In this document: in pieces, positions 44,777 to 53,258 of the stretch
Layout: the number at the start of each line of letters is the position of its first letter
How positions within the stretch are numbered: the stretch's first letter is position 1
Origin: JADLHS01 sp039806955
GTDB lineage: Bacteria > Verrucomicrobiota > Verrucomicrobiia > Limisphaerales > JADLHS01
DNA: 64,000 nt
Reading direction: 5' to 3'
Assembly: GCA_039806955.1 (NCBI GenBank)
Contig: JBDHQI010000019.1
Location: 1-64,000, forward strand
The notes under the pieces: model-generated
Told to the model about the DNA's origin: nothing
What the model saw: the letters and a program-made list of their open reading frames with translations, nothing else
The model's database searches: none
Position numbers and translations under genes: made by a program

Positions 44777-45034
44777 TTATTTAACCAACAACATCTGCCG
44801 GGCGCGTTTGATGGCGCGGCTCAACCGGCGTTGGTAGTGCGCGGGCAGGCCAGTGTATTTACGCGGCAGAATGCGCCCTTGGTCCGTCACGAATTGACGC
44901 AGCAGATTGGTGTTCTTGAAATCCAAAGCGTCCACCGTGAAATCTATTTTCGGCTTCGGCCGGGGCGTGCGTCTTTCGGTGCTGTTACGACGTCCGTGTT
45001 TGTCCGATTTATCGGTATTGGTCTTGCGTGGCAT
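44777..45034 (-). CDS. rpsR: 30S ribosomal protein bS18
   Basis: 85 residues. Typical basic N terminus, then DFKNTNLLRQFVTDQGRILP and RKYTGLPAHYQRRLSRAIKRARQMLLV, the S18 core that binds 16S rRNA with bS6. An AAGGAGAT ribosome-binding site overlaps the end of rpmG. Two bases separate the genes. Confidence 0.97.
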   Translation of the reverse strand: MPRKTNTDKSDKHGRRNSTERRTPRPKPKIDFTVDALDFKNTNLLRQFVTDQGRILPRKYTGLPAHYQRRLSRAIKRARQMLLVK

Positions 45035-45036
45035 GG

Positions 45037-45204
45037 CTACTTGATCTCCTTGTGCAACGTGTGGCGGCGGAGAGCCGGGTTGTATTTTTTCAATTCCAAC
45101 TTCTCCGTCTGCAGTTTTTTATTGCGAGTGGTCGTGTAACGGGAGGGGGATTTTCCCTCCTTCCGAGCCTCGGTGCATTCGATGGTGATTATTTCACGCG
45201 GCAT
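45037..45204 (-). CDS. rpmG: 50S ribosomal protein bL33
   Basis: 55 residues, from CAT (complement) at 45202-45204 to the stop at 45037-45039. Sequence pattern: PREIITIECTEARKEGKSPS, RYTTTRNKKLQTEKLELKKY, NPALRRHTLHKEIK. The 'RYTTTRNKxxxxxKLELxKYxP' core is diagnostic. The paired zinc cysteines of some bL33 forms are absent, so it is the zinc-free type. It lies between the DksA-like gene (8-nt gap) and rpsR. Confidence 0.95.
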   Translation of the reverse strand: MPREIITIECTEARKEGKSPSRYTTTRNKKLQTEKLELKKYNPALRRHTLHKEIK

Positions 45205-45212
45205 AAAATTTT

Positions 45213-45926
45213 CTATTCTTCTTTTTCTTTGGCCGGCTTCTCATCCGGCGCGTCATCGTTGTCATCTTCCAACTCGGCGGTCGCTGCGGCATCCACGGTG
45301 CCCAACTGTCCAAGCCGACGTTGGCGCAAAGCGCCTTCGCGTTCCAACTGCGCCTGCGCCTGCACGGTGAAACGCGCCCACGGAATGGCTTCGAGTCGCG
45401 CCTTCGGAATCGCCTTCCCGGTCAATTCACACACACCATAAGTGTTTCGCTCGATTCGTTTCAAGGCTTCTTCAATCTCGTAAAGCGCGTCTTGATCGGC
45501 GGATAACAAACTGAGCGCGAAATCACGGTCAAAATTGTCCGTTCCAGAATCGGCCATGTGCAGACCGTATCCCGCGATTTCCTCAGCGGATTCTTTTGCC
45601 AGTCCCGACATTTGTTGGACCAATTGAGCGCGCAACTCTTGCAGGTGGAGATAATACTTTTGCCACTCGGGCCTCACGCGTTTGGGCCTAAGCTCCTTGG
45701 CGCCTGATTTTCCGCCCACGGGGCGACCGAGGATCGCTGCGGCTGAGGCTGGCGCATGTGAGATCACTCGTCCCGTTTTCTTGGTTACTTTCTTCTTTGC
45801 AGTCACGCGTCTTTTTTTCGATATTCTGGCCTGATTTTTCACTCCTCGGAGCCCATTGTTTCCTACGAGGGGCGCGACTGTATCAGATGAACGGAAATAA
45901 TCCATAAAAAAGTTCAGTAAAAACAC
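45213..45926 (-). CDS. DksA/TraR-family RNA polymerase-binding regulator, zinc-poor
   Basis: Up to 237 residues; a start at residue 8 (MDYFRS) or a later GTG is possible because the first 80 residues are a basic, low-complexity tail (SKKRRVTAKKKVTKK). The coiled coil spans about 95-160 (WQKYYLHLQELRAQLVQQMS, DRDFALSLLSADQDALYEIEE). The zinc-finger region YGVCELTGKAIPKARLEAIP keeps only one of the four usual Cys, as in the DksA2-like zinc-independent forms. The acidic C terminus (DDNDDAPDEKPAKEKEE) is unusual. It precedes rpmG-rpsR with an 8-nt gap. Confidence 0.86.
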   Translation of the reverse strand: MFLLNFFMDYFRSSDTVAPLVGNNGLRGVKNQARISKKRRVTAKKKVTKKTGRVISHAPASAAAILGRPVGGKSGAKELRPKRVRPEWQKYYLHLQELRAQLVQQMSGLAKESAEEIAGYGLHMADSGTDNFDRDFALSLLSADQDALYEIEEALKRIERNTYGVCELTGKAIPKARLEAIPWARFTVQAQAQLEREGALRQRRLGQLGTVDAAATAELEDDNDDAPDEKPAKEKEE

Positions 45927-46005
45927 CTTCAGAATTGACGGCTGATTTTCAAAAAGTATCGCTGGCCGCTCTTGACTTGACCCCGGCTTTCCTCAACATC
46001 GTTTC

Positions 46006-47016
46006 GTGGCTTTATTCACAATCCAGAGTGATTTTCGGTACGAGGTCGTTCGGAAGATTTTCGAGGGCGGCATGGGGGTGGTGTACGAGGCCGAGCAGCG
46101 CGGCGCCCGCAACTTTGTAAAACGGGTGGCCATTAAAATCATCCGCCCCAATTACGCCAGCCAGAAGATGTTCATCGAGAACTTCATTGGCGAAGCCAAA
46201 CTGGTCGCCGACCTCATCCACACCAACATCGTCCAAACCTATCACCTCGGTGAAACCAACAACGCCTGTTTCATTGCGATGGAGCTTATTCGCGGGGTGA
46301 ACCTGGAGCAATTCGGCCAGCAGCTTGCAGAGAAACGCCGCCAATTGCCGTTGGAGCTGGCGGTGTTTATCACCAGTCGGGTGGCACGCGGACTGGCCTA
46401 CGCCCATGCGAAGACCGGCCCGGATGGAAGGCCGCTGGGCATCGTACATCGCGATGTCAGCTTCAAGAACATCATGATCGCTTTCGAAGGCGACGTTAAG
46501 TTGACCGATTTCGGCATCGCCAAAGCGCGCGGGTTTTTGACGGATCAAGAAGGCGAGGTCGTCGCGGGCAAGGCCGATTACATGAGTCCCGAACAGGCGG
46601 ATTTTCAAATCACGGATAAACGGTCCGATCTTTTTTCCGCGGGCGTGGTGCTGGCGCACCTGGTGCTTGGATACAACATTTTCAAGGGACTCACCGCCGA
46701 AGAATCACGCCAGCGAGTCATCAAGCAGCCGGCCCCCGACTTTCGCACCTTGGACGCCCGCGTGGACGACCGGTTAAATAACATTCTACAGCGTTGTTTG
46801 ACCCGGGATCGCCAGCAACGCTTCGCCACCGCGGATGAGTTGATGTACGAGCTGGAGTATTACATCTACCACGGCGGCTATGGCCCCACCAACGAGACGC
46901 TGGGCAAGTTCATCCGCGAACTGTTCGGCCAATCCCCGTCTGCGATACAAACCGCGGAATTACAGGAGCGGACCGAACTTATGGAAAACAGTTCCCGGCT
47001 CCACGCCAACCCGTAA
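46006..47016 (+). CDS. Ser/Thr protein kinase
   Basis: 336 residues from GTG 46006. Complete kinase domain (about 12-290): Gly-rich loop EGGMGVVYEA, VAIKII with the ATP Lys, GIVHRDVSFKNIMI catalytic loop (the Lys after HRD is Ser, as in many bacterial kinases), LTDFGIAKA, YMSPEQADF, DKRSDLFSAGVVLAHLVLG. There is no membrane span or sensor domain; the C-terminal 50 residues (YHGGYGPTNETLGKFIREL) form a short tail. It is a soluble regulator with unknown partners. It is divergent from the DksA-like operon, 79 bp between. Confidence 0.92.
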   Translation: MALFTIQSDFRYEVVRKIFEGGMGVVYEAEQRGARNFVKRVAIKIIRPNYASQKMFIENFIGEAKLVADLIHTNIVQTYHLGETNNACFIAMELIRGVNLEQFGQQLAEKRRQLPLELAVFITSRVARGLAYAHAKTGPDGRPLGIVHRDVSFKNIMIAFEGDVKLTDFGIAKARGFLTDQEGEVVAGKADYMSPEQADFQITDKRSDLFSAGVVLAHLVLGYNIFKGLTAEESRQRVIKQPAPDFRTLDARVDDRLNNILQRCLTRDRQQRFATADELMYELEYYIYHGGYGPTNETLGKFIRELFGQSPSAIQTAELQERTELMENSSRLHANP

Positions 47017-47044
47017 CGCAGTGAAACGACGCATCTCAAATTCC

Positions 47045-47923
47045 ATGGTCCGCCTCGGCCTGTTGCAACACGCCTGCGGCCCGGACCCGATCGCCAATCG
47101 CAAAAAAGCCCTGACGCTGGCGGAACGTGCCGCCAAACAGGGCGCGCAAATCATCTGCACGCAGGAGTTGTTCACCTCGCAATACTTTTGCCAGAGCGAA
47201 GATCACGACTGTTTTCAACTGGCCGAACCCATCCCCGGACCGAGCACGCAGGCGTTTCAAAAACTGGCCAAGCGACATCAAGTCGTCGTGATCGCGTCGC
47301 TTTTCGAGAAACGCGCGGCGGGTGTTTATCATAACTCCGCCGCCATCATTGACGCGGATGGGGAATTACTCGGCACGTATCGGAAGATGCACATTCCGGA
47401 TGACCCGCTGTATTATGAGAAATTTTATTTCACCCCGGGCGATTTGGGTTTCCGTGTGTGGAATACGCGCTACGGTAAAATCGGCGTTTTGATTTGTTGG
47501 GATCAATGGTATCCGGAAGGCGCGCGACTGACCGCCATGCAAGGCGCGCAAATCCTGTTCTATCCCACCGCCATCGGCTGGCATCCGAGCGAAAAACCCT
47601 CACACGGGGACAAGCAACATGGCGCCTGGGAAATCATTCAACGCAGTCATGCCGTGGCCAACGGATGTTACGTGGCCTCGGTGAACCGGGTTGGCCATGA
47701 AATCCTCTCCGCAGTGGGCGGCGCGGGAATCGAGTTTTGGGGCCAAAGCTTTGTCGCCGGCACCGCTGGTGAGATTCTGGCCAAGGCCGGCAATCACCAG
47801 GAAGAAGTCCTCATTGTCCCCGTGGACCTGGCGCAAGTGGACCTCACTCGCACGCATTGGCCATTTTTGCGGGATCGCCGAATTGACGCTTATGGCGACA
47901 TCACCCGCCGACTCATTGACTGA
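47045..47923 (+). CDS. aguB: N-carbamoylputrescine amidase (nitrilase superfamily)
   Basis: 292 residues from the ATG at 47045 (GTG 47021 is an alternative). Nitrilase-type catalytic triad: Glu41 (CTQELFTSQYF), Lys114 (YRKMHIPDDP), Cys151 (LICWDQWYPE). The segments IPDDPLYYEKFYFTPGDLGF, LFYPTAIGWHPSE and the ending THWPFLRDRRIDAYGDI are typical of N-carbamoylputrescine amidase. It makes putrescine from agmatine-derived N-carbamoylputrescine. The agmatine deiminase partner is not in the window. Confidence 0.9.
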   Translation: MVRLGLLQHACGPDPIANRKKALTLAERAAKQGAQIICTQELFTSQYFCQSEDHDCFQLAEPIPGPSTQAFQKLAKRHQVVVIASLFEKRAAGVYHNSAAIIDADGELLGTYRKMHIPDDPLYYEKFYFTPGDLGFRVWNTRYGKIGVLICWDQWYPEGARLTAMQGAQILFYPTAIGWHPSEKPSHGDKQHGAWEIIQRSHAVANGCYVASVNRVGHEILSAVGGAGIEFWGQSFVAGTAGEILAKAGNHQEEVLIVPVDLAQVDLTRTHWPFLRDRRIDAYGDITRRLID

Positions 47924-48010
47924 CTGGGAAAGCCGACCTTGACTTGAAGTGGCGATTTTCCTTTCGCTCCGCTTGCCCCCCTGCCCTTTTTGCATCAACA
48001 TTCTCGCGCA

Positions 48011-49747
48011 ATGAAAAAGAAACCGTCTGCTCACGCCGAACCGAACCTTCGCCCCTTTTCCAGCGCCCTGCTTGACGGGCCGGAACGCGCCGCCGCGCGC
48101 GCCATGTTGTATCCAGTCGGCTTTCGCGCGGAAGATTTCAAAAAACCGCTCATCGGGGTGGCGTCCACCTGGAGTGACGTCACGCCGTGCAACATGCACA
48201 TTGACGATCTCGCCCTGGCGGCTGAAGCCGGCGTCAACGCCAACGGCGGCAAGGCGATTGTCTTCAATACCATCACCGTTTCCGACGGCATCTCGAATGG
48301 CAACGAGGGTATGAAATACTCGCTCGTGTCGCGCGAAGTCATCGCGGACTCAATCGAAACCGTGGTCGGCTGCGAAGGGATGGACGGCTACCTTGCCATC
48401 GGAGGTTGCGATAAAAACATGCCCGGCGCCTTGATTGCCATGGCGCGCATGAATCGGCCCGCCGTTTTCGTTTACGGCGGCACCATTTTACCCGGATTAC
48501 TCAAGTCGCCACATTCGCCCAACGGCGACAAGGAAGTTGATATTGTTTCCGTCTTTGAAGCCATCGGACAACACGCTGCGGGTAAAGTCAGCGACGCAGA
48601 GTTGCACGCGGTGGAATGTTGCGCCATTCCCGGGCCGGGCGCCTGCGGCGGCATGTACACCGCCAACTCCATGGCCAGTGCCATTGAAGCGCTGGGTATG
48701 AGTCTGCCCAACAGCTCGGCGCAAAACGCCATTTCCAAGGCGAAGCTCGAGGATTGTCGGCGCGCCGGCGCGGCGGTGGTGGACATGTTGCGCCAAGGCA
48801 TCCGACCGTGCGATATTCTCACCCGCAAAGCCTTCGAGAATGCGATCACCACCGTTATCGCGTTGGGCGGCTCAACCAATTGCGTGTTGCACCTATTGGC
48901 CATCGCCCAGGCCGCGAACGTAAAACTCTCGATTGACGATTTCACCCGCATCGGCAAACGCGTGCCGGTGCTGGCGGACCTACGACCAAGCGGCACCTTC
49001 AGCATGAGCGCACTCGTGGCGATCGGTGGCATTCGACCGCTGATGAAGACCTTGTTGGATGCCGGTTTGCTTCATGGCGATTGCCTTACCGTCACCGGCG
49101 AAACCATGGCCGCAACCCTGGCGGACGTGAAGCCTTACCCGCCCGGCCAGAAGATCATTTATCCGCTGGATAACCCAATCAAGAAAGACAGCCACCTGGT
49201 CATCTTCTACGGCAACCTCGCGCCCGAGGGCGCCGTCGGTAAAATCACCGGCAAGGAGGGCACACGTTTCGAAGGTAAAGCCATCGTATTCAACGGCGAA
49301 GAAAAAGCCTTGCACGCCATTCTCGATGGCACGGTCAAAGCCGGACACGTTGTGGTGATTCGCGGTGAAGGTCCTAAAGGCGGTCCTGGAATGCGCGAAA
49401 TGCTTTCTCCGACAAGCGCCATCATGGGTAAAGGTCTGGGTAAAGACGTGGCGTTGCTGACCGATGGCCGGTTCAGCGGCGGCAGCCACGGATTTGTAGT
49501 CGGTCACGTCACGCCGGAATCCTATGTTGGCGGTCCGATTGCGCTCGTGAAAAATGGCGACAAAATCATCATTGATTCCGTCAAACGCACGCTCACGTTG
49601 GCCGTGTCCGCCAAGGAACTGGCGAAGCGAAAGAAAGCTTGGAAACAACCCAAACCGCATTACACCCGTGGCGTGCTGGCCAAATTCGCCGCGCACGTGA
49701 CCAGCGCTTCGCAAGGCGCCGTGACCGATTTGGATTTGAAATTGTAA
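48011..49747 (+). CDS. ilvD: dihydroxy-acid dehydratase
   Basis: 578 residues from the ATG at 48011. Fe-S enzyme of valine, isoleucine and leucine synthesis. Iron-sulfur ligands: TPCNMHI, GGCDKNMPG (the second Cys), and CGGMYTANSMA in PGACGGMYTANSM. Further marks: NTITVSDGISNGNEGMKYSL, GRFSGGSHGFVVGHVTPE. Full length. It lies 87 nt after the amidase gene. Confidence 0.96.
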   Translation: MKKKPSAHAEPNLRPFSSALLDGPERAAARAMLYPVGFRAEDFKKPLIGVASTWSDVTPCNMHIDDLALAAEAGVNANGGKAIVFNTITVSDGISNGNEGMKYSLVSREVIADSIETVVGCEGMDGYLAIGGCDKNMPGALIAMARMNRPAVFVYGGTILPGLLKSPHSPNGDKEVDIVSVFEAIGQHAAGKVSDAELHAVECCAIPGPGACGGMYTANSMASAIEALGMSLPNSSAQNAISKAKLEDCRRAGAAVVDMLRQGIRPCDILTRKAFENAITTVIALGGSTNCVLHLLAIAQAANVKLSIDDFTRIGKRVPVLADLRPSGTFSMSALVAIGGIRPLMKTLLDAGLLHGDCLTVTGETMAATLADVKPYPPGQKIIYPLDNPIKKDSHLVIFYGNLAPEGAVGKITGKEGTRFEGKAIVFNGEEKALHAILDGTVKAGHVVVIRGEGPKGGPGMREMLSPTSAIMGKGLGKDVALLTDGRFSGGSHGFVVGHVTPESYVGGPIALVKNGDKIIIDSVKRTLTLAVSAKELAKRKKAWKQPKPHYTRGVLAKFAAHVTSASQGAVTDLDLKL

Positions 49748-49845
49748 CCTCGGCAAACGGTCGCCAATGCGGTGGGCGGCTACGTAGTTCCCCTGTCACG
49801 CCGGGGCGGCAACGCCTCCGGGATTGCGTCTGCCATCACGCTTTG

Positions 49846-49879
49846 TTGACGTATGACATGATACTGTCATAAAATGACA
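49846..49879 (+). promoter_or_regulatory. promoter with overlapping TGACA/TGTCA operator
   Basis: TTGACG (49846-49851), 17-bp spacer, ATAAAA (49869-49874). An inverted repeat ATGACA...TGTCAT occupies 49853-49870 within the spacer, and a third ATGACA half-site lies at 49874-49879. It ends 6 bp before the start of the XRE-family regulator gene, so autoregulation is likely. Confidence 0.6.
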
Positions 49880-49884
49880 ACATC

Positions 49885-50937
49885 ATGGCTGCTCTAAAAC
49901 CTGAACCACCCGTCTCCCGGCGGCGGGCGCAACGCGGTTGGTCACAAGCCGAACTGGCGCGGCGCGCGGATATTCCCCGCACCACCATCAGCGCCATCGA
50001 AGGCGAACGCCTCACCCCTTCCGTCACCACGGCATTGGCCTTGGCGCACGCGCTCGAATGTTCCGTTGAAGAGTTGTTCAGCGACGCGGCGTTGCCCGCA
50101 CCCACCGGGCCGACCTGGGCTTGGATGCCCCGGACAGAACCATGCCGGTATTGGGAGGCGGAAGTGGGCGGACGCCGCTTGCTCTACCCGGTGGAAAGCC
50201 TGGCGCTCAACGTGATTCCGCATGACGGCGTGTGGCGCGGCGGGCCGGGCCGGGATGTCGGTGAAACCCTGGCAACGGCCACATTGGTGCTCGCGTGTTG
50301 CGATCCTGCCGCCGGCTTGCTCGCCGCGGAATATGCGCGGACCAGCGGTTTGCGGCTCATCGTGTTCCCGCGCAGCGGTAGCGAGGCCATTGATTTGTTG
50401 AAGCGCGGCTTGGTGCATCTGGCGGGACTGCACCGCTCCACTCAGGAGCATCCCCAGCGCAATCTGGAAACGGTGCATAAAGAGTTGGGCAACGGTTTCC
50501 GTCTGGTGCGCGTGGCGGACTGGCAGGAGGGGTTGGCGCTCCCGACGGACTGGCGTTCGCGCTCGCCTTCGAGCGTCGCCCGTCAGGTGCAGCGCTGGGC
50601 GTTGCGTGAAACCGGTTCGGCGGCACGGGAGTGTCTTGACCAACTCCACGCTGGCGCCACGGGACGAACGGTTCACAGTCATGCCGCGGTTGCGGAAGCC
50701 ATTCGTGGCGGCTGGGCAGAGGCGGGCGTGTGCGTGCAGTTATCTGCCGAAGAATCGGGCTTGAACTTTCTGCCAGTTCGCATCGAGGCTTTGGACTTTT
50801 GCTTCTCCGGAAAACGGCAACACGATCCCCGCCTGCAGGCGTTTCTGCGGCTTCTGCGCAGCCGATCGTATCGCCAGATCATTGGCGAGTTGCCCGGGTA
50901 CGATACCCGGCACACCGGCGAAGTCTGCTCAGTCTGA
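49885..50937 (+). CDS. XRE-family regulator with periplasmic-binding-like sensor domain
   Basis: 350 residues. N-terminal XRE helix-turn-helix (about 10-65): RRAQRGWSQAELARRADIPR, TTISAIEGERLTPSVTTALA. The rest resembles the PBP-like domain (COG1910, 'molybdate-binding-like') found after HTH domains: TATLVLACCDPAAGLLAAEY, RNLETVHKELGNGF..., GRTVHSHAAVAEAIRGGWAEAGVCVQ, GLNFLPVRIEALDFCF. It is cytoplasmic and likely senses the substrate of the ABC importer encoded downstream; molybdate, tungstate or another oxyanion is suggested by the family. Next gene 6 nt away. Confidence 0.85.
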   Translation: MAALKPEPPVSRRRAQRGWSQAELARRADIPRTTISAIEGERLTPSVTTALALAHALECSVEELFSDAALPAPTGPTWAWMPRTEPCRYWEAEVGGRRLLYPVESLALNVIPHDGVWRGGPGRDVGETLATATLVLACCDPAAGLLAAEYARTSGLRLIVFPRSGSEAIDLLKRGLVHLAGLHRSTQEHPQRNLETVHKELGNGFRLVRVADWQEGLALPTDWRSRSPSSVARQVQRWALRETGSAARECLDQLHAGATGRTVHSHAAVAEAIRGGWAEAGVCVQLSAEESGLNFLPVRIEALDFCFSGKRQHDPRLQAFLRLLRSRSYRQIIGELPGYDTRHTGEVCSV

Positions 50938-50943
50938 CCGGCA

Positions 50944-51756
50944 ATGAATACCTCCCCAGGCAACTCGTGCGCGAGCCAACCCGCGTTTACGCTGATTGAG
51001 CTCCTGGTGGTCATCGCCATCATCGCTGTGCTGGCGGGAATGTTGTTGCCGGCGCTGTCGCGGGCGAAGGAAAAATCCAGGGAAACCCAGTGCGTCTCGA
51101 ACCTGCGCCAATGGGGACTCGCTGTGCAAATGTATGCGGAAGATCACGAGGGTTTCCTGCCGCATCCGGATGATCGCCGCCGCGATGGCGGCATCCTTGG
51201 TTCGACAACGCATCCCGAGCATGATTTCAGCTACGTGGACCTGCTGCCTGCGTATCTCGGCGTCCCGGCGTGGCGGGACTATCCAGTCGATGCAAAACCC
51301 ACCGGCGGAATCTGGCAATGCCCGTCCGTCCGGCTGTTGGCGGAATCGGAATACGATTATCAGCCGGCGGCGAATGGTTATCACAGCTATGCCATGAACT
51401 CCTATCTCGCCCACGATTTCCTTTATGGCCTGCCGTGGGGCGCGGAGTTGCAGCCCAGTTTTCTCAAGTTGTCGCGAGCGGTCGCTCCCTCCCGGACCGT
51501 TGCGATGTTCGAGCAGACCCTCGATCCGCGGGCGGGTTATGGGCTGGCGGGGTCGTTTCGCATGGCCGGTTACCAGACTGCCGAGGACGCCCGCGCGGCC
51601 GCCGAACGTCACGCCCGCCGCCGCAGCGAATTGGGCGGCATCGTACTGCACCTCGACGGTCACGTGCGCTGGCGCAACGATCTTTGGAACAAGTTCCGTT
51701 CCAATCCGCGCATCCCGCAACGGGGCGATCCAACCTGGTTTCCTTACTATTACTAA
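50944..51756 (+). CDS. pseudopilin-like secreted protein (H-x-DG type)
   Basis: 270 residues. Prepilin motif AFTLIELLVVIAIIAVLAGM near residue 14, with Ala instead of the usual Gly at -1. After the transmembrane helix: LPALSRAKEKSRETQCVSNL and a C-terminal HLDGHVRWRNDLW, the PVC-type H-x-DG motif. It is anchored in the inner membrane until cleaved. It begins 6 nt after the regulator gene and may be part of the same transcript. Its role in that locus is unknown. Confidence 0.85.
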   Translation: MNTSPGNSCASQPAFTLIELLVVIAIIAVLAGMLLPALSRAKEKSRETQCVSNLRQWGLAVQMYAEDHEGFLPHPDDRRRDGGILGSTTHPEHDFSYVDLLPAYLGVPAWRDYPVDAKPTGGIWQCPSVRLLAESEYDYQPAANGYHSYAMNSYLAHDFLYGLPWGAELQPSFLKLSRAVAPSRTVAMFEQTLDPRAGYGLAGSFRMAGYQTAEDARAAAERHARRRSELGGIVLHLDGHVRWRNDLWNKFRSNPRIPQRGDPTWFPYYY

Positions 51757-51771
51757 ACCAACTCCATTCGA

Positions 51772-52719
51772 ATGAAACATCGCCAAACGAACATGAATAA
51801 CAACAACACCCCCACGACCTCGAACCATTGCTTCCACCGAAAATGGCTGGCCGCTGTTTTGGTGATTGGCAGCCTGCCGGTGCTGACCCACGCCGTGGAC
51901 TTTCCGATCACAACCGATACTTATCTGGACAGCCGTCCGGATAATCAAACGGCGAACTACGGTCTTAACGGCAGCGTGCGAGTGTTGGTAAACAGCGATA
52001 CTTCGGTGACGCGCGGGCTGTTCGCCATTCCGGAAGCACTGGCCGGGTATCCGCCGGAAGCCCTACAGGAAGCGCGGGTCTATTTCTACGTGTTTCAGGA
52101 CAATACGAAGACCCGTGATATCCGCCTCTATCCGCTGACCACATCGTTCGTCGAGGGCACGGGAGCGACGGGATCGGGGGCAACATGGTTCACCTGCGAC
52201 GGAACAAACAACTGGACGACTCCCGGCGGAGATTGGGACACCACCCACGCGGTACTCGGGGTGAAGGAGCCGGTGTTGGACCTGGACCTCAACGACCGGT
52301 TTTTCAGTTGGGACATCACCGGGCTGCTCACCAATAATTTGACGCGGTCCAATCTGCTGACGCACGGCGCGATTCTCATCATTGACGAATCTCCCATTCC
52401 CGCCACCAGTTCGGATCGCGCGCCTTTCACATCGTCGGAAAGCACGTCCAATCCCGCGGAGTATTTGCCCCGGATTGCCGTGACCCTGCGCCAGCCGGTC
52501 CTGAACCTCGTCAAGTCGGGCGCGAACGAATTCCGTCTGAACATTGCCAACGCCATCCCGTCCCGCCTCCATCGCATCGAACGAACTTTTGACCTGACCT
52601 CGCCGGCCAACTGGACCGAAGTCGTCACACTTCAGGTGACTGGTACGGAAACCAACTGGACCGAAGCCGCGTTTGGCGCAGGAACAAACGTCTTTTATCG
52701 CGTGCAAGTTGAACCATGA
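51772..52719 (+). CDS. secreted DNRLRE domain protein
   Basis: 315 residues. A signal peptide follows a hydrophilic start (AAVLVIGSLPVLTHA). The DNRLRE beta domain is visible: ITTDTYLDSRPDNQTANYGL, RGLFAIPEALAGYPPEALQE, ARVYFYVFQDNTKTRDIRLY. The C-terminal module (HRIERTFDLTSPANWTEV, GTNVFYRVQVEP) is like the one ending the LamG protein. It is extracellular or surface-exposed. Its stop codon overlaps the next start (ATGA). Confidence 0.78.
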   Translation: MKHRQTNMNNNNTPTTSNHCFHRKWLAAVLVIGSLPVLTHAVDFPITTDTYLDSRPDNQTANYGLNGSVRVLVNSDTSVTRGLFAIPEALAGYPPEALQEARVYFYVFQDNTKTRDIRLYPLTTSFVEGTGATGSGATWFTCDGTNNWTTPGGDWDTTHAVLGVKEPVLDLDLNDRFFSWDITGLLTNNLTRSNLLTHGAILIIDESPIPATSSDRAPFTSSESTSNPAEYLPRIAVTLRQPVLNLVKSGANEFRLNIANAIPSRLHRIERTFDLTSPANWTEVVTLQVTGTETNWTEAAFGAGTNVFYRVQVEP

Positions 52720-53258
52720 GGGGCGATCGCCAATCACGCCCTCTGGTGCGGCTCGTCACCGGAGAACGGGGCGCGGGCAAGACGCGCTGGTGTGAAGGCG
52801 CAATCGCGTCGGCGCGGGCGGCCGGCCACAGCGTGCGCGGGCTGCTCTCGCCAGGCCTCTTCGTGGCCGGAAAAAAGGCCGGCATTCTGGTGCGGGACAT
52901 TCATTCCAGCGCGGAACGCCACCTCGCCAGCCCTCACGTCCCATCCGGCGCGGACGCGAAACGCCTTTGGGATTTTCACGATGAGGCGATGGCGTGGGCC
53001 AATGAGCGGCTGCGGATGGCGGGTCCTTGTCACACGTTGCTGGTGGATGAAGTCGGGCCGATGGAACTGGTGGAGAATCGCGGGTGGACGGCGCTCTGGC
53101 CGGTCTTGCGCGATGGCGGTTTCACGCAGGCCATCCTGACCGTGCGACCCACGTTGCTGGAAACTTGTAAGGAGCGGATTCGCCAACTCGGTGAGTTTGA
53201 ATGGGAGATCATTTCCTGCCCGGTCAGAAAGGACACACATGTCTCGCTCTCACACTGA
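52716..53258 (+). CDS. P-loop nucleoside triphosphatase (THEP1-like)
   Basis: 180 residues. Walker A GERGAGKTRW (GxxGxGKT), Walker B LLVDEVGPMEL, and a switch-like end (GGFTQAILTVRPTLLE). This fits the NTPase_1/THEP1 and DUF2478 group; some members lie next to metal uptake genes. It overlaps the next gene by 20 nt and the previous one by 4. It might energise loading of the imported ligand or sense nucleotides; not known. Confidence 0.8.
   Translation: MRGDRQSRPLVRLVTGERGAGKTRWCEGAIASARAAGHSVRGLLSPGLFVAGKKAGILVRDIHSSAERHLASPHVPSGADAKRLWDFHDEAMAWANERLRMAGPCHTLLVDEVGPMELVENRGWTALWPVLRDGGFTQAILTVRPTLLETCKERIRQLGEFEWEIISCPVRKDTHVSLSH

Noticed and set aside
49748..49884. Possible molybdenum-cofactor riboswitch before the XRE-PBP regulator
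   Set aside because: Only short GC-rich hairpins are seen and the conserved riboswitch core could not be recognised.
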